From positions 248,001 to 312,000 of the forward strand of contig CAKSDI010000001.1 in assembly GCA_934445035.1 (NCBI GenBank): DNA of 64,000 bases, in the 5' to 3' direction. The notes under the pieces were generated by a model. The model was not told where the DNA came from. It saw nothing but the letters and a program-made list of their open reading frames with translations, and did no database searches. Source of the stretch: an uncultured Eubacteriales bacterium (lineage in GTDB: Bacteria; Bacillota; Clostridia; Oscillospirales; Acutalibacteraceae). Made by a program: the position numbers and the translations under genes. Shown in pieces: positions 32,124 to 41,035 of this stretch. Position 1 is the first letter of the stretch; each line of letters begins with the position of its first letter.

Positions 32124-32791
32124 TTAAAAGCACTCTTATCCTGCCCGATGTTTTAAGTGAAGATCCGCAATCGGTAAAGCTTTATTCTCTTTTTGAGCTT
32201 TATAAAAGCGAGGCCCTGTTTTTTACAGACGAAAACGAAAATTTTATCCTCTCTTTGCTTGACGGCAGTGCGGTTTTGTGCGGAGAAGTTAAAAAAAGCG
32301 AAGAACTGCTGTCTTTTTTAAAGGCAGTGGGGGCAAGATCTGTTTTTTTAAGCGCGAAAAATGCCGAAAAAGCAGGTTTTACGGATAAAAAGACAGTTAA
32401 AGTCTTTAAAAAAGCAAAAGATAAAAATTATGATTTAAAAAGCGACCGACTTTCTTCTAAAGAAGTTTATGCTATGCTGAAATCAGGAGGATTTTCTCTT
32501 CCGCCTTACGAATATTTTGCCCCTGATTACTGCAGAAGAATAAATCACAAAAAAGCCGCGCTTTTTGCAAGATCCGGCGAATGCGCCGCAGTGGGGTTTT
32601 TATATAATGATATCTGCCTTATAAACGGAATAGTAAGCTTTAAAAAAGGCGGAGGAAGAAAAGCTATTGAGGGACTTTTTTGCGAAAGCAAGGCTGAAAC
32701 CATGCTTGCCTGCGCAGAAGAGAAAAACAGCGGATTTTATGAAAAATGTGGATTTAAAGCGGCAGACTTTTGCGCATACTGCAATATTTAA
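32120..32791 (+). CDS. GNAT-like acetyltransferase, degenerate or divergent
   Basis: In this 223-residue protein the last 80 residues resemble a GNAT acetyltransferase: a central strand pair and the ending NSGFYEKCGFKAADF, the usual C-terminal GNAT motif. The acetyl-CoA loop (R/QxxGxG/A) is replaced by KKGGGRKAIEGLF, so function is uncertain. The N-terminal half is of unknown fold. It overlaps the M42 gene by 4 bp and closes the tightly coupled part of the operon. Confidence 0.7.
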   Translation: MIKSTLILPDVLSEDPQSVKLYSLFELYKSEALFFTDENENFILSLLDGSAVLCGEVKKSEELLSFLKAVGARSVFLSAKNAEKAGFTDKKTVKVFKKAKDKNYDLKSDRLSSKEVYAMLKSGGFSLPPYEYFAPDYCRRINHKKAALFARSGECAAVGFLYNDICLINGIVSFKKGGGRKAIEGLFCESKAETMLACAEEKNSGFYEKCGFKAADFCAYCNI

Positions 32792-32812
32792 TTTAAAGGT
32801 GAAAAAATAAAA

Positions 32813-34072
32813 ATGTCTTTTTTCAAATTTTCAGAAGAAATAAAAGCTCTCGATCTTAAAGCTCTCGAAATTACCAAGGAAAGCTTTAAAAAAATCGAGG
32901 AAATATCCGAATATAATTCTCAAAAGGTGCTCAAAGCTTTTACCGATAACTGCGTGAGCGAGCCCGATCTCGGGATCAGCACGGGTTACGGTTACGGCGA
33001 TCAGGGCAGAGATAAGCTTGATAAAATTTTAAGCGCTTGCTTCGGCACTGAAGACGCGCTTATCCGCCACAGCTTTGCCAGCGGAACGCACACTTTAAGC
33101 GTGGCGCTTTTCGGAATTTTAAGGCCGGGCGATAAGGTGCTCTGCGTTACAGGCAGACCTTACGATACCATAATCGGAGTTTTCGGTATCGACGAAAAGA
33201 CCGACGGCTCGCTTGCCGATTTCGGCATAGGCTATTCTCAGGTGGACTTAAAAAACGGCAGACCTGATATCGAAGCTATAAAAGAAGCCTTAAAGGCTGA
33301 CGATTATAAAATGGCATATATCCAAAGATCGCGCGGATATTCTTTAAGACCGAGCCTCAGCATTGCGGATATCAAAGAGATATGCGACGCCGTAAGGTCA
33401 GTAAAAAAAGACACCGTGATTATGGTGGATAACTGCTACGGTGAATTTGTGGAAAAAGAAGAGCCCTGCTCTGCCGGTGCTGACCTCTTTGCAGGCTCGC
33501 TTATCAAAAACGCGGGCGGAGGAATTGCAAGGAGCGGCGGATATATCGCAGGAAAAGCAAAATATATCGAAATGTGCGCCGCAAGAATGACCTGTGCGGG
33601 AGTAGGAAGAGAAGTAGGAGCGAGCCTCGGCAATAACAGGGAGCTTTATATGGGGCTTTTCGCGGCTCCGCACACTGTGGGCGAGGCGCTTAAAACTGCG
33701 GTTTATGCCTCGGCGGTGTTTGAAGAGCTGGGATTTGAGGTATCTCCGCGAAGCTTTGATGAAAGGCACGATATTATTCAGAGTATAACGCTTAAAAGCA
33801 GAGAGCTTTTGATAGATTTCTGCCGCGGAATTCAAAAGGGCTCGCCTATCGATTCTTTCGCAGTGCCCGAGCCTGCGCCTATGCCGGGATATACAGACGA
33901 GGTTATAATGGCGGCAGGCGCTTTCACACTCGGCGCCTCTATCGAGCTTTCGGCTGACGGACCGCTGAGAGAACCGTATGCCGTGTGGCTGCAGGGAGGA
34001 CTTAACTTCCATACAGCGAAGATCGGAATTTTATATGCGGCAGAAAATGTTTTAAACTCCAAAGGAGAATAA
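32813..34072 (+). CDS. PLP-dependent 'aluminum resistance' / methionine gamma-lyase-like protein
   Basis: This 419-residue fold-type I PLP enzyme belongs to the YnbB family, often called methionine gamma-lyase family or aluminum resistance protein. The PLP lysine lies in GSLIKNAGGGIA and the cofactor aspartate in MVDNCYGEF. SFASGTHTLSVAL is the phosphate-binding loop. The real substrate is not settled. The gene is followed within 5 bp by an unknown gene. Confidence 0.85.
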   Translation: MSFFKFSEEIKALDLKALEITKESFKKIEEISEYNSQKVLKAFTDNCVSEPDLGISTGYGYGDQGRDKLDKILSACFGTEDALIRHSFASGTHTLSVALFGILRPGDKVLCVTGRPYDTIIGVFGIDEKTDGSLADFGIGYSQVDLKNGRPDIEAIKEALKADDYKMAYIQRSRGYSLRPSLSIADIKEICDAVRSVKKDTVIMVDNCYGEFVEKEEPCSAGADLFAGSLIKNAGGGIARSGGYIAGKAKYIEMCAARMTCAGVGREVGASLGNNRELYMGLFAAPHTVGEALKTAVYASAVFEELGFEVSPRSFDERHDIIQSITLKSRELLIDFCRGIQKGSPIDSFAVPEPAPMPGYTDEVIMAAGAFTLGASIELSADGPLREPYAVWLQGGLNFHTAKIGILYAAENVLNSKGE

Positions 34073-34077
34073 ATTTT

Positions 34078-34746
34078 ATGAATACTATTTTTCCCGGCGA
34101 GGTCTATGATGTTATCCCCACTCCCACGGGTATAGTTTTTTCCTATTGCAAGGAAAAAACAAAGGAAAACATAATAATCGGATATAAGATGATCACTTTT
34201 GAAACGGGCGTAATGGTCGATATCGCGAAAAATGTTTATCTTATGTCAAAATTCGGGAGCAATTATGCAGCCGCTTCAAATCTCTGCGCAAACTATATCA
34301 CCGCAAAAACAATTTTGCTGCCTCAAAGCAAGGTGTTTGTATGCTCCGCTAAGGGCGACGCTTATATAGTCGACAGCTCCGGGCAGACCGTGTGGAATGG
34401 GAGATTTACCTATAAGGATACCGCTCCTTCGGATATAGCGGTGTTTGAAGATTCATTTGTAGCGGCGTTTAAAAAGTATAACGCACTTATAAAATTCAAT
34501 ATGAATACTTTCCGCGAGGAGCTGAGAATCGGCGGTCAGGTTTCGCCGTTTAACAGACCGAGCAGTATATTTATAGAAAATTCTTCTGCATTTGTCGCGT
34601 CAACAGGCGATAAAAGAGTAATAAAAATAGACCTTAAAAGTTTCGAAAACGAAATCTATTTAAGAACAAAAGAGCCCGTTTATTCCTATACAAAGGTTAA
34701 AGATTACGAATTTTTACTGCTTAAATCGGGACTTTATATGCTGTAA
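34078..34746 (+). CDS. Unknown protein, possible beta-propeller-like repeats
   Basis: I do not recognise this 222-residue protein. It is strand-rich and shows loosely repeated units such as VFVCSAKGDAYIVDSSGQTVW and AFVASTGDKRVIKIDLKSF, which resemble single blades of a beta-propeller. The length would allow about four. It has no signal peptide, membrane segment or catalytic motif. AAAGGAG is at the end of the preceding gene, and the HPr-like gene follows 19 bp later. Confidence 0.65.
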   Translation: MNTIFPGEVYDVIPTPTGIVFSYCKEKTKENIIIGYKMITFETGVMVDIAKNVYLMSKFGSNYAAASNLCANYITAKTILLPQSKVFVCSAKGDAYIVDSSGQTVWNGRFTYKDTAPSDIAVFEDSFVAAFKKYNALIKFNMNTFREELRIGGQVSPFNRPSSIFIENSSAFVASTGDKRVIKIDLKSFENEIYLRTKEPVYSYTKVKDYEFLLLKSGLYML

Positions 34747-34765
34747 AATAAAAAGGAGCAAAAAA

Positions 34766-35014
34766 ATGTTTGAAAGAATGCTGTTTTTAAAAAGCTTTGA
34801 CGAGGTCAAAAAATTCTCGGCTTTCGCCGCGGAAAAGGATTATGATATCGAGCTTGTTTCGGGCAAGTATGTTATAAACGCGAAATCCATAATGGGTATT
34901 TTCAGTCTTGATTTAACAAAGCCCGTTAAAATGGTCGCTCACTGCGATAAGGCGGCTGAGCTTACCCGCCAGACCGAAGAATTTGCTTACGAGAAAAAGG
35001 AAAAAATCAGATAA
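34766..35014 (+). CDS. HPr-like protein lacking the phosphotransfer histidine
   Basis: This 82-residue protein has the HPr fold signature AKSIMGIFSLDL around Ser41, which matches the HPr kinase site Ser46 region of true HPr. The active-site loop that normally reads HARPA is replaced by SFDEVKKFSAF. The only histidine is His59, outside that loop. It therefore cannot act in PTS phosphotransfer, but could be a regulatory Crh-like protein if the serine is phosphorylated. AAAGGAG precedes the ATG. It shares one base with pcrA (TAATG), so the two are translationally coupled. Confidence 0.82.
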   Translation: MFERMLFLKSFDEVKKFSAFAAEKDYDIELVSGKYVINAKSIMGIFSLDLTKPVKMVAHCDKAAELTRQTEEFAYEKKEKIR

Positions 35015-37413
35015 TGGATTATATCGCACTTCGAAAAAAAATAATCGAAAAAGAATTCGGCGGAATGAACGACAGGCAGTTTGAGGCTGTGACAACGGTA
35101 AACGGTCCGCTTTTAGTGTTAGCAGGCGCCGGCAGCGGAAAAACGACCGTGCTTGTAAACCGCATAGCTTACCTTGTTAAATACGGAAACGCTTATTTAA
35201 GCGAAAAAATTCAGGATAACACTGAAAACGACTTAAACGAGGCAAGCTCTTATATAGAAAATAAGCTTGATTTTATCGATAACCCCGCATTTAAAGTCGA
35301 CGCTCCGAGGCCTTACGAGATTTTAGCCATAACCTTTACAAATAAAGCGGCCGACGAATTAAAAGAGCGCATTAGCGCAAAACTCGGAATTGAAAATTCG
35401 GGAGTATGGGCAGGCACTTTCCATAGGATATGCGGTCAGATATTAAGATACAATGCCGAAAGAATAGGCTACAATTCGCATTTTACCATCTATGATTCCG
35501 ACGATCAGAAAGCCGCTATGAAAGCGATACTCAAAAAAGCCGAGATCGATGAAAAACTTATACCGATAAAAAGCGCGCTTTCCTTTATCTCGCACTGCAA
35601 GGACTCTCTTATCTCTGCCGACGAGGCTTTAAGCGAGGCAGGAAACGATCCGAGAAGAAAAATACTCTGCGAGCTTTATAAAGAGTATCAAAAACAGCTT
35701 AAATCCTCAAATGCAATGGATTTTGACGATATGATAGTAAATACCGTTAATCTATTTGAAAATTCTCCCGATGTTCTCGATTTTTATTCGGGAAGATTTA
35801 AGTATGTAATGGTTGACGAGTATCAGGATACGAACTTTGCGCAGTACAGGCTGATAAGCCTTATTTCTTCCAAACATAAAAACCTCTGCGTTGTCGGCGA
35901 CGACGACCAGAGCATTTATAGATTCAGAGGAGCGACTATTGAAAATATCCTCAACTTTGAAGACGAGTTTGACGATGCGAAAACCATTCGCTTAGAGCAG
36001 AATTACCGCTCCACTTCAAACATATTAGACGCCGCAAACGAAGTTATCTCCCACAACCGCGCGAGAAAAGGCAAAAATCTCTGGACCGATTCAGGGAGCG
36101 GCGAGAAGATAACCGTGCGCACCTGCTTTGACGACAGGAGCGAAGCGGAGTATGTGACAGACGAAATACTTAAAAATGTGAAAAACGGCGACCTTTTTTC
36201 CGAAAACGCCGTGCTTTACAGAATGAACGCGCAGTCCGCCTCTATAGAGCAGAGATTTATAAGGTCGGGAATTGCATATACTATAATCGGCTCAAGGAAA
36301 TTTTTTGAAAGAAGAGAAATAAAGGATATTTTAGCCTATCTTGCCGTGATAAACAATCATAACGACGCGGTAAGGCTCAAAAGAATTATAAATGTGCCCA
36401 AGCGCGGAATAGGATTGACGACGATAAATTCAGCCGCCGAAATTTCCGATACCACAAATATTTCTCTTTTTGAAGTTTTTAAAAATTCGCACGAGTTCGC
36501 AAAAATTTCGCGCGCTTCGCAAAAGCTCTCGGAATTCTGCGAGATGATAGATAATTTCACAGCCGACGCTGAAAATTTAAGCGTTGCGGAGCTTACGATA
36601 AAGGTTATCGAGCAAACGGGTTACAGGGACTCTCTTTTATCCGATCCCGATGATAATTCTTCCGACAGAATTCAGAACTTAGAGGAGCTTGTAAATACCA
36701 TAAGGCAGTTTGACGAGGAGCACCCGGGAGCCTCGCTTTCGGATTATCTTGAAGATATCGCGCTTCTTACGGATACCGATAATATGGAGTCCGACTCAAA
36801 CAAGGTGGTTTTAATGACTGTTCATTCCGCAAAGGGACTTGAATTTAAAAATGTGTTTCTTATAGGAATGGAAGAGGGAATTTTCCCGGGAAATATGTCA
36901 ATTTTAGGCGGAGAGGCTGAAATTGAAGAGGAAAGGCGCTTAGCATATGTTGCGATAACAAGAGCCAAGAAAAAGCTTGTTATCACCCACACAGTGCAAA
37001 GATATATGTATGCCTCCACGCAAAGAAACCTCCCCTCAAGATTTTTAGATGAAATTCCCGATCTTCTCTGCGAAAAATCAGCCGAGGAAAGAAGCTTCTT
37101 TAATTCCTATAGCTCCGGCGGATATTCGGTGCAGAGAAGTTCATCCGCTTTCGGCAATCCCGACGCGGGCTTTGCGGGCGGCTATAAGACAAAGCCCTCT
37201 TTAAAAAATTCACTTCCGAAAACGCAGGCGCCGGCAAATAAAAACCCCGTCGACTGCTATAAGGTCGGGCAGACGGTCGAGCATTCTGCTTTCGGAACAG
37301 GCATTATCTCCGCTATCGCTCCCACCGCAACAGACGCTATGCTTACTATCGAGTTTGAAAAGGTGGGCACTAAAAAAATTATGGCGGGTTATGCAAAATT
37401 AAAAATTCTGTAA
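35014..37413 (+). CDS. pcrA: ATP-dependent DNA helicase PcrA/UvrD
   Basis: This 799-residue superfamily 1A helicase unwinds DNA 3' to 5' in repair and replication restart. Motifs in order are LAGAGSGKTTVLVNRI (I), AITFTNKAADELKERI (Ia), VDEYQDTN (II), GDDDQSIYRFRGA (III), LEQNYRST (IV), TVHSAKGLEF (V) and YVAITRAKK (VI). There is an insert of about 45 residues between motifs I and Ia. The C-terminal 70 residues carry the RNA-polymerase-binding Tudor-like end (VGQTVEHSAFGTGII). It starts one base inside the HPr-like gene. Confidence 0.96.
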   Translation: MDYIALRKKIIEKEFGGMNDRQFEAVTTVNGPLLVLAGAGSGKTTVLVNRIAYLVKYGNAYLSEKIQDNTENDLNEASSYIENKLDFIDNPAFKVDAPRPYEILAITFTNKAADELKERISAKLGIENSGVWAGTFHRICGQILRYNAERIGYNSHFTIYDSDDQKAAMKAILKKAEIDEKLIPIKSALSFISHCKDSLISADEALSEAGNDPRRKILCELYKEYQKQLKSSNAMDFDDMIVNTVNLFENSPDVLDFYSGRFKYVMVDEYQDTNFAQYRLISLISSKHKNLCVVGDDDQSIYRFRGATIENILNFEDEFDDAKTIRLEQNYRSTSNILDAANEVISHNRARKGKNLWTDSGSGEKITVRTCFDDRSEAEYVTDEILKNVKNGDLFSENAVLYRMNAQSASIEQRFIRSGIAYTIIGSRKFFERREIKDILAYLAVINNHNDAVRLKRIINVPKRGIGLTTINSAAEISDTTNISLFEVFKNSHEFAKISRASQKLSEFCEMIDNFTADAENLSVAELTIKVIEQTGYRDSLLSDPDDNSSDRIQNLEELVNTIRQFDEEHPGASLSDYLEDIALLTDTDNMESDSNKVVLMTVHSAKGLEFKNVFLIGMEEGIFPGNMSILGGEAEIEEERRLAYVAITRAKKKLVITHTVQRYMYASTQRNLPSRFLDEIPDLLCEKSAEERSFFNSYSSGGYSVQRSSSAFGNPDAGFAGGYKTKPSLKNSLPKTQAPANKNPVDCYKVGQTVEHSAFGTGIISAIAPTATDAMLTIEFEKVGTKKIMAGYAKLKIL

Positions 37414-37474
37414 TTCTTTTTTAACAATATTTTCGTATAATGATTTTTAAAGATAATTTGAAAGGAGCAATCTT

Positions 37475-38272
37475 ATGGCGTCAAGCGCTTCGGTAAGATC
37501 TAATGCGCGGCTTGCCTTAAAGGACAGATATTTAAAATGTTCCGCGGCATCTCTCCCCTTAGTCTTCACACAGATAGTGATACTAATGCTGTGCAGTGCG
37601 GTCGCGGTTATGGGAAACAGTATAGCCGTGTGGATCTTAAGGCTTTTATTTCACCTGTTTTTATCATTCCCGCTCTTCCTCGGCACCGTGAGATACTTTA
37701 AAAGGCTGATTTTCGGAATTGAAGACGCTGTAATAGATGTTTTTTACTATTTTTCCGAAATAAAGCTCTATAAAAAAGCACTTAAATTCACTTTTTCGTT
37801 TTTTGTAAATCTCGCCTTAAAGGCGCTTGTAAGCTTTTTGCCCGCAATAATAGTGAGAATTCTCACAAGATCATATTTCTATGAATTTTTTGATCTTAAA
37901 GTGCCGCAGATCGCGGCAAATCTCTGGGCGGCAGGAAATATCTTCGTGTTTATAGGCTCGGTTTGTTTCCTTATTTTAGCGTTAAAGCTGTATCTTGCGC
38001 CGTTCTTATTCGTTGCGGATGAAAATATGTGCCCGGGAGAATGTATAACAGTTTCTGCAATCATTTCGAGAATATCATTTTCATCATTTGTTTTTCTAAT
38101 GTTTAGTTTATCGTTTTATATAATTATTTCGCTGTTTTTTGTGCCGCTCGTTTTCACTGCGCCGTTTTTCTTTGCTTGCTATGCGGTCCATTCAAGATAC
38201 GCGGTCTCGCAGTATAACGGACATATAGACGCGGATATTCATAACTGTCACTGTTATGAAGCAAATATATAA
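37475..38272 (+). CDS. Multi-pass membrane protein, unknown
   Basis: This 265-residue protein has about five to six hydrophobic helices (roughly 25-50, 52-75, 105-135, 150-180, 205-240). The arrangement resembles DUF975-type proteins, but I am not sure of the family. AAAGGAG precedes the ATG. The 3' end overlaps the region just before the next gene, so the two are probably co-transcribed. No function can be given. Confidence 0.68.
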   Translation: MASSASVRSNARLALKDRYLKCSAASLPLVFTQIVILMLCSAVAVMGNSIAVWILRLLFHLFLSFPLFLGTVRYFKRLIFGIEDAVIDVFYYFSEIKLYKKALKFTFSFFVNLALKALVSFLPAIIVRILTRSYFYEFFDLKVPQIAANLWAAGNIFVFIGSVCFLILALKLYLAPFLFVADENMCPGECITVSAIISRISFSSFVFLMFSLSFYIIISLFFVPLVFTAPFFFACYAVHSRYAVSQYNGHIDADIHNCHCYEANI

Positions 38273-38294
38273 AAAGGTTTGCAGGAGAGAAAAA

Positions 38295-38735
38295 ATGGCA
38301 GGAAAAATAATCACTAAAATTTTATATGTTCTCACGGCAGTAATTACAATATTCAATCTTGTCGCAGGGGTAAAAGAAAGCCTTTTCTTTGATATAGACA
38401 GGCTCCCCGAGGGAAAGCTCGTAAGCTCAAGCGTTTCGCCGGATGAAAAGAGAATTCTTAATATCTATTCGGTAAGTAATTCGGTCGGCAGCGCGGTCAG
38501 AGGCGAGATCGTTTATAAAAATGAGAAAAAGAATATCTTTTGGCAGACCGGCATTACCACTGCCGACTCTTATTGGATAAACGATAAGGGAGTCAGTATC
38601 AACGGCGTGGGACTTAATGTGGTAAACGAAGATACCTATGACTCCAGAAGAGGAACCTCTCTCTTCCAGGAGGGCAACCTCGGAGGCGAGGCGGCGCCCG
38701 AAAATATTGCGGAGTTAAACAAGCAGAATGGTTAA
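38295..38735 (+). CDS. DUF5412-like membrane-anchored protein
   Basis: This 146-residue protein has one N-terminal membrane helix (about 5-27) followed by an extracytoplasmic domain with SPDEKRILNIYSV and YWINDKGVSINGVGLNV, the pattern of DUF5412. That family has no known function. I use the ATG at 38295 because AGGAGAG lies 6 nt ahead; the frame is open to 38256 inside the previous gene. It overlaps rlmD by 8 bp. Confidence 0.75.
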   Translation: MAGKIITKILYVLTAVITIFNLVAGVKESLFFDIDRLPEGKLVSSSVSPDEKRILNIYSVSNSVGSAVRGEIVYKNEKKNIFWQTGITTADSYWINDKGVSINGVGLNVVNEDTYDSRRGTSLFQEGNLGGEAAPENIAELNKQNG

Positions 38736-40071
38736 AAATGAAATAATAAACATTAAAATTTCGGCTTATTCCTCTTCGGGCGACGGTATCGGCAGAACTG
38801 ACGACGGCTTTGCCGTGTTTGTCCCTAAAGTCGCTTTAGGCGATGAGATATCGGCTAAAATCCTTAAGGTCAAAAAAAACTATGCTTTCGCAAAATGCGA
38901 AAGCATAATAAATCCGGGACCCGACAGAGAAGAAAACGACTGCGAATTTTTCTCAAAATGCGGTGGCTGCAAGCTTAGGCATATAAGCTATGAATCAGAG
39001 CTAAAGCTAAAAGAGGAAACGGTGCGGTCAAATCTTAAAAAGATAGCTAAGATCGATATGCCCCCTGAAAAAATAACCGCTTTAAATCCTTTAAGATACA
39101 GAAATAAAGCGGTTTATCCTATAGACAGCTTAGGTAAAACAGGTCTTTATGCCCCGAATTCCCATAGAGTTATTTCAATTTCAGACTGCAAAATAGAAAA
39201 TGAGCAGAATTTTAAAATTTGCAAAGCTTTTGAAAATTGGATAAGCGATTTTAAAGTCCCTGTGTTTGATGAAACTTCGGGTAAAGGAATTTTAAGGCGG
39301 CTTTGCATAAGGCACGCAAACGCCACAAATGAAATAATGGTGGGAATAGTTGCCGCAAAGGAAAATTTTGCGGGAATTGATAAGCTTCCCCTTTATCTTA
39401 AAAATTCAGGTCTTGATATCAAAACAGTAGTTTTGAACATAAATAAAAAACTTAACAATGTTATTTTTTCGGATAAGACCGTTATACTTTCGGGCGACGG
39501 TTACATAACCGATATTCTCTGCGGAGTTAACCTAAGAATTTCGCTTAAAACCTTTTATCAGGTAAATTCCCCTATGGCGGAGCTTTTATATAAAAAAGCC
39601 GCCGCTTTAGGCGAAATCGAGAATAAAACCGTGCTTGATCTTTACTGCGGAGCAGGCTCTATCGGCTTATCTATGGCAAAAAAAGCAAAAAAAATAATCG
39701 GGGCAGAGATAGTCCCCGAAGCGGTTATTGATGCGAAGTTCAACGCTTTAAATAACAACTTTTCAAATGCCGAATTTATTTGTGCCGACGCGGCAAAAGC
39801 CGCAAAAATGCTATCGGACAAGAATTTAAAGCCCGATGTTGTAATAGTCGATCCGCCGAGAAAAGGTTGTGAAAGGGCGCTTATAGAAACTATCTGCAAG
39901 GATTTTTCACCCGAAAGAACAGTATATGTTTCTTGCGACAGCGCAACTCTTGCACGAGACGCGGCGATTTTTGCAGAATATTCATATTCGCTTAAATCTT
40001 ACGCGCCTTTTGACCTTTTCCCCCGAACCCCTCATGTGGAGACCGTGGCGCTGTTTGTGAAAGAAAAATAA
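38728..40071 (+). CDS. rlmD: 23S rRNA (uracil-C5)-methyltransferase, RlmD/RumA family
   Basis: This 447-residue SAM-dependent enzyme makes 5-methyluridine in 23S rRNA (or, in some Firmicutes RlmCD enzymes, at two sites). It has an N-terminal TRAM domain (1-60), the [4Fe-4S] cysteines in DCEFFSKCGGCKLRH plus a later cysteine, the SAM motif LDLYCGAGSIGL, and the catalytic cysteine in VSCDSATLARD. The exact target uridine cannot be told from sequence. It overlaps the previous gene by 8 bp and ends before the palindromic repeat cluster. Confidence 0.88.
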   Translation: MVKNEIINIKISAYSSSGDGIGRTDDGFAVFVPKVALGDEISAKILKVKKNYAFAKCESIINPGPDREENDCEFFSKCGGCKLRHISYESELKLKEETVRSNLKKIAKIDMPPEKITALNPLRYRNKAVYPIDSLGKTGLYAPNSHRVISISDCKIENEQNFKICKAFENWISDFKVPVFDETSGKGILRRLCIRHANATNEIMVGIVAAKENFAGIDKLPLYLKNSGLDIKTVVLNINKKLNNVIFSDKTVILSGDGYITDILCGVNLRISLKTFYQVNSPMAELLYKKAAALGEIENKTVLDLYCGAGSIGLSMAKKAKKIIGAEIVPEAVIDAKFNALNNNFSNAEFICADAAKAAKMLSDKNLKPDVVIVDPPRKGCERALIETICKDFSPERTVYVSCDSATLARDAAIFAEYSYSLKSYAPFDLFPRTPHVETVALFVKEK

Positions 40072-40084
40072 AAATTGTTTCATA

Positions 40085-40320
40085 CCAAAGGCTCCATCTG
40101 ATGAGGGAGAGATAAACCGAAGATTTTACGGTCAGCTTTATAGTTTTTTCTAAAACTAAAGCTTTTCTCTCCTTCCGTCACGGCTAAAGCCGTGCCACCT
40201 TCCTCGTCAGAGGAAGGCAAGGTACGATGAAAACCAAAGGCTCCCTCTGCGAGGGAGCTGTCACCGTAGGTGACTGAGGGAGAGAAAAAATAAAGATTTT
40301 GCAGTCGGTTTTATAGCTTT
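40085..40320. repeat. Cluster of three related palindromic repeats (REP-like)
   Basis: Between the converging rlmD and trkA ends lie three units of one family. Unit A is about 40085-40150, plus. Unit B is about 40153-40222, inverted. Unit C is about 40234-40320, plus. B and C each fold into two hairpins with different sequence but the same pairing: GCTCCCTC/GAGGGAGC against CCTTCCTC/GAGGAAGG, and GTCACC/GGTGAC against CACGGC/GCCGTG. Unit A has lost about 25 bp. Units A and C share CCAAAGGCTCC at the start and a TTTATAG end. No open frame is supported. Confidence 0.75.
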
Positions 40321-40971
40321 TTATTTCAATTTTCCGAGTTTCTCGGTTTCGGCTATAACTATAAGCTTATCATAAGAAGAAATAGGCATTGAGGGATCGA
40401 CGAGAGTGTTTACTTCGCCGCTTTTTATAACCGCTATAACATTTATCCCGTATTTTTCTCTTAATTTAAGCTCTTTTAAGCTTTTATCTTTCCATTCCTG
40501 CCTGATATCAAGCTCCACAACGGAAATTCCCTCTGCAAGCTCCGCCATATCGATAAATCCGGAACTTAACATATTTTTTGCAAGCCTTATTCCCGATTCT
40601 TTTTCGGGAAGAACAGTTTTATCCACGCCGATCTTTTCAAGGATCTCGGCGTGTTTTTCATTTTTGCACTTTGCGATCACTGTCTTAACGCCCGAATCCT
40701 TGCAAAGCATAGCGATCATAATGCTCGCCTCAAAATTCCCCGCCATTGCGATAACGGCGACATCGGCGTTTTTAATTCCCAAAGCCGACATAACCTCCGG
40801 ATCGGAAGCATCGGCGCATTTGCATATCGGTAAATAAGTCGCCGCCTCTTCGACTGCCGATTCGTCTGTATCCACTCCGATAACATCGGCGCCGTTTAAA
40901 GCAAGCTCTTTTGCCACGGCTTTGCCGTATCGACCTAATCCTAAAACCGCATAAGTTTTTTTATTGCTCAT
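40321..40971 (-). CDS. Potassium uptake regulatory subunit (TrkA/KtrA)
   Basis: This 216-residue protein has an N-terminal RCK/TrkA_N domain with the dinucleotide loop LGLGRYGKAVAKEL and acidic residue DTDE, and a C-terminal RCK_C domain (about 135-215). It forms a ring that gates the TrkH/KtrB channel according to bound nucleotide. The single-RCK length fits KtrA. GAGG precedes the start. The channel gene is directly upstream; a 48-bp MITE now lies between them. Confidence 0.92.
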   Translation of the reverse strand: MSNKKTYAVLGLGRYGKAVAKELALNGADVIGVDTDESAVEEAATYLPICKCADASDPEVMSALGIKNADVAVIAMAGNFEASIMIAMLCKDSGVKTVIAKCKNEKHAEILEKIGVDKTVLPEKESGIRLAKNMLSSGFIDMAELAEGISVVELDIRQEWKDKSLKELKLREKYGINVIAVIKSGEVNTLVDPSMPISSYDKLIVIAETEKLGKLK

Positions 40972-40987
40972 TTTTTAACCTCGCTTA

Positions 40988-41035
40988 TACAATACAATCC
41001 TTCTCATAGCGGAAAATTTGTCCGATTGTATTGTC
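40988..41035 (+). mobile_element. MITE, short form, copy 3 (48 bp, TA target duplication)
   Basis: Ends ACAATACAATC and GATTGTATTGT are inverted repeats, flanked by TA at 40986-40987 and 41036-41037. The 24-bp core CTTCTCATAGCGG...TTTGTCC is identical to the first part of both long copies, which have 11 extra bases between terminus and core. It lies between trkH and trkA (both minus strand) and its left flank TA plus first G make up the TAG stop of trkH. Confidence 0.85.
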
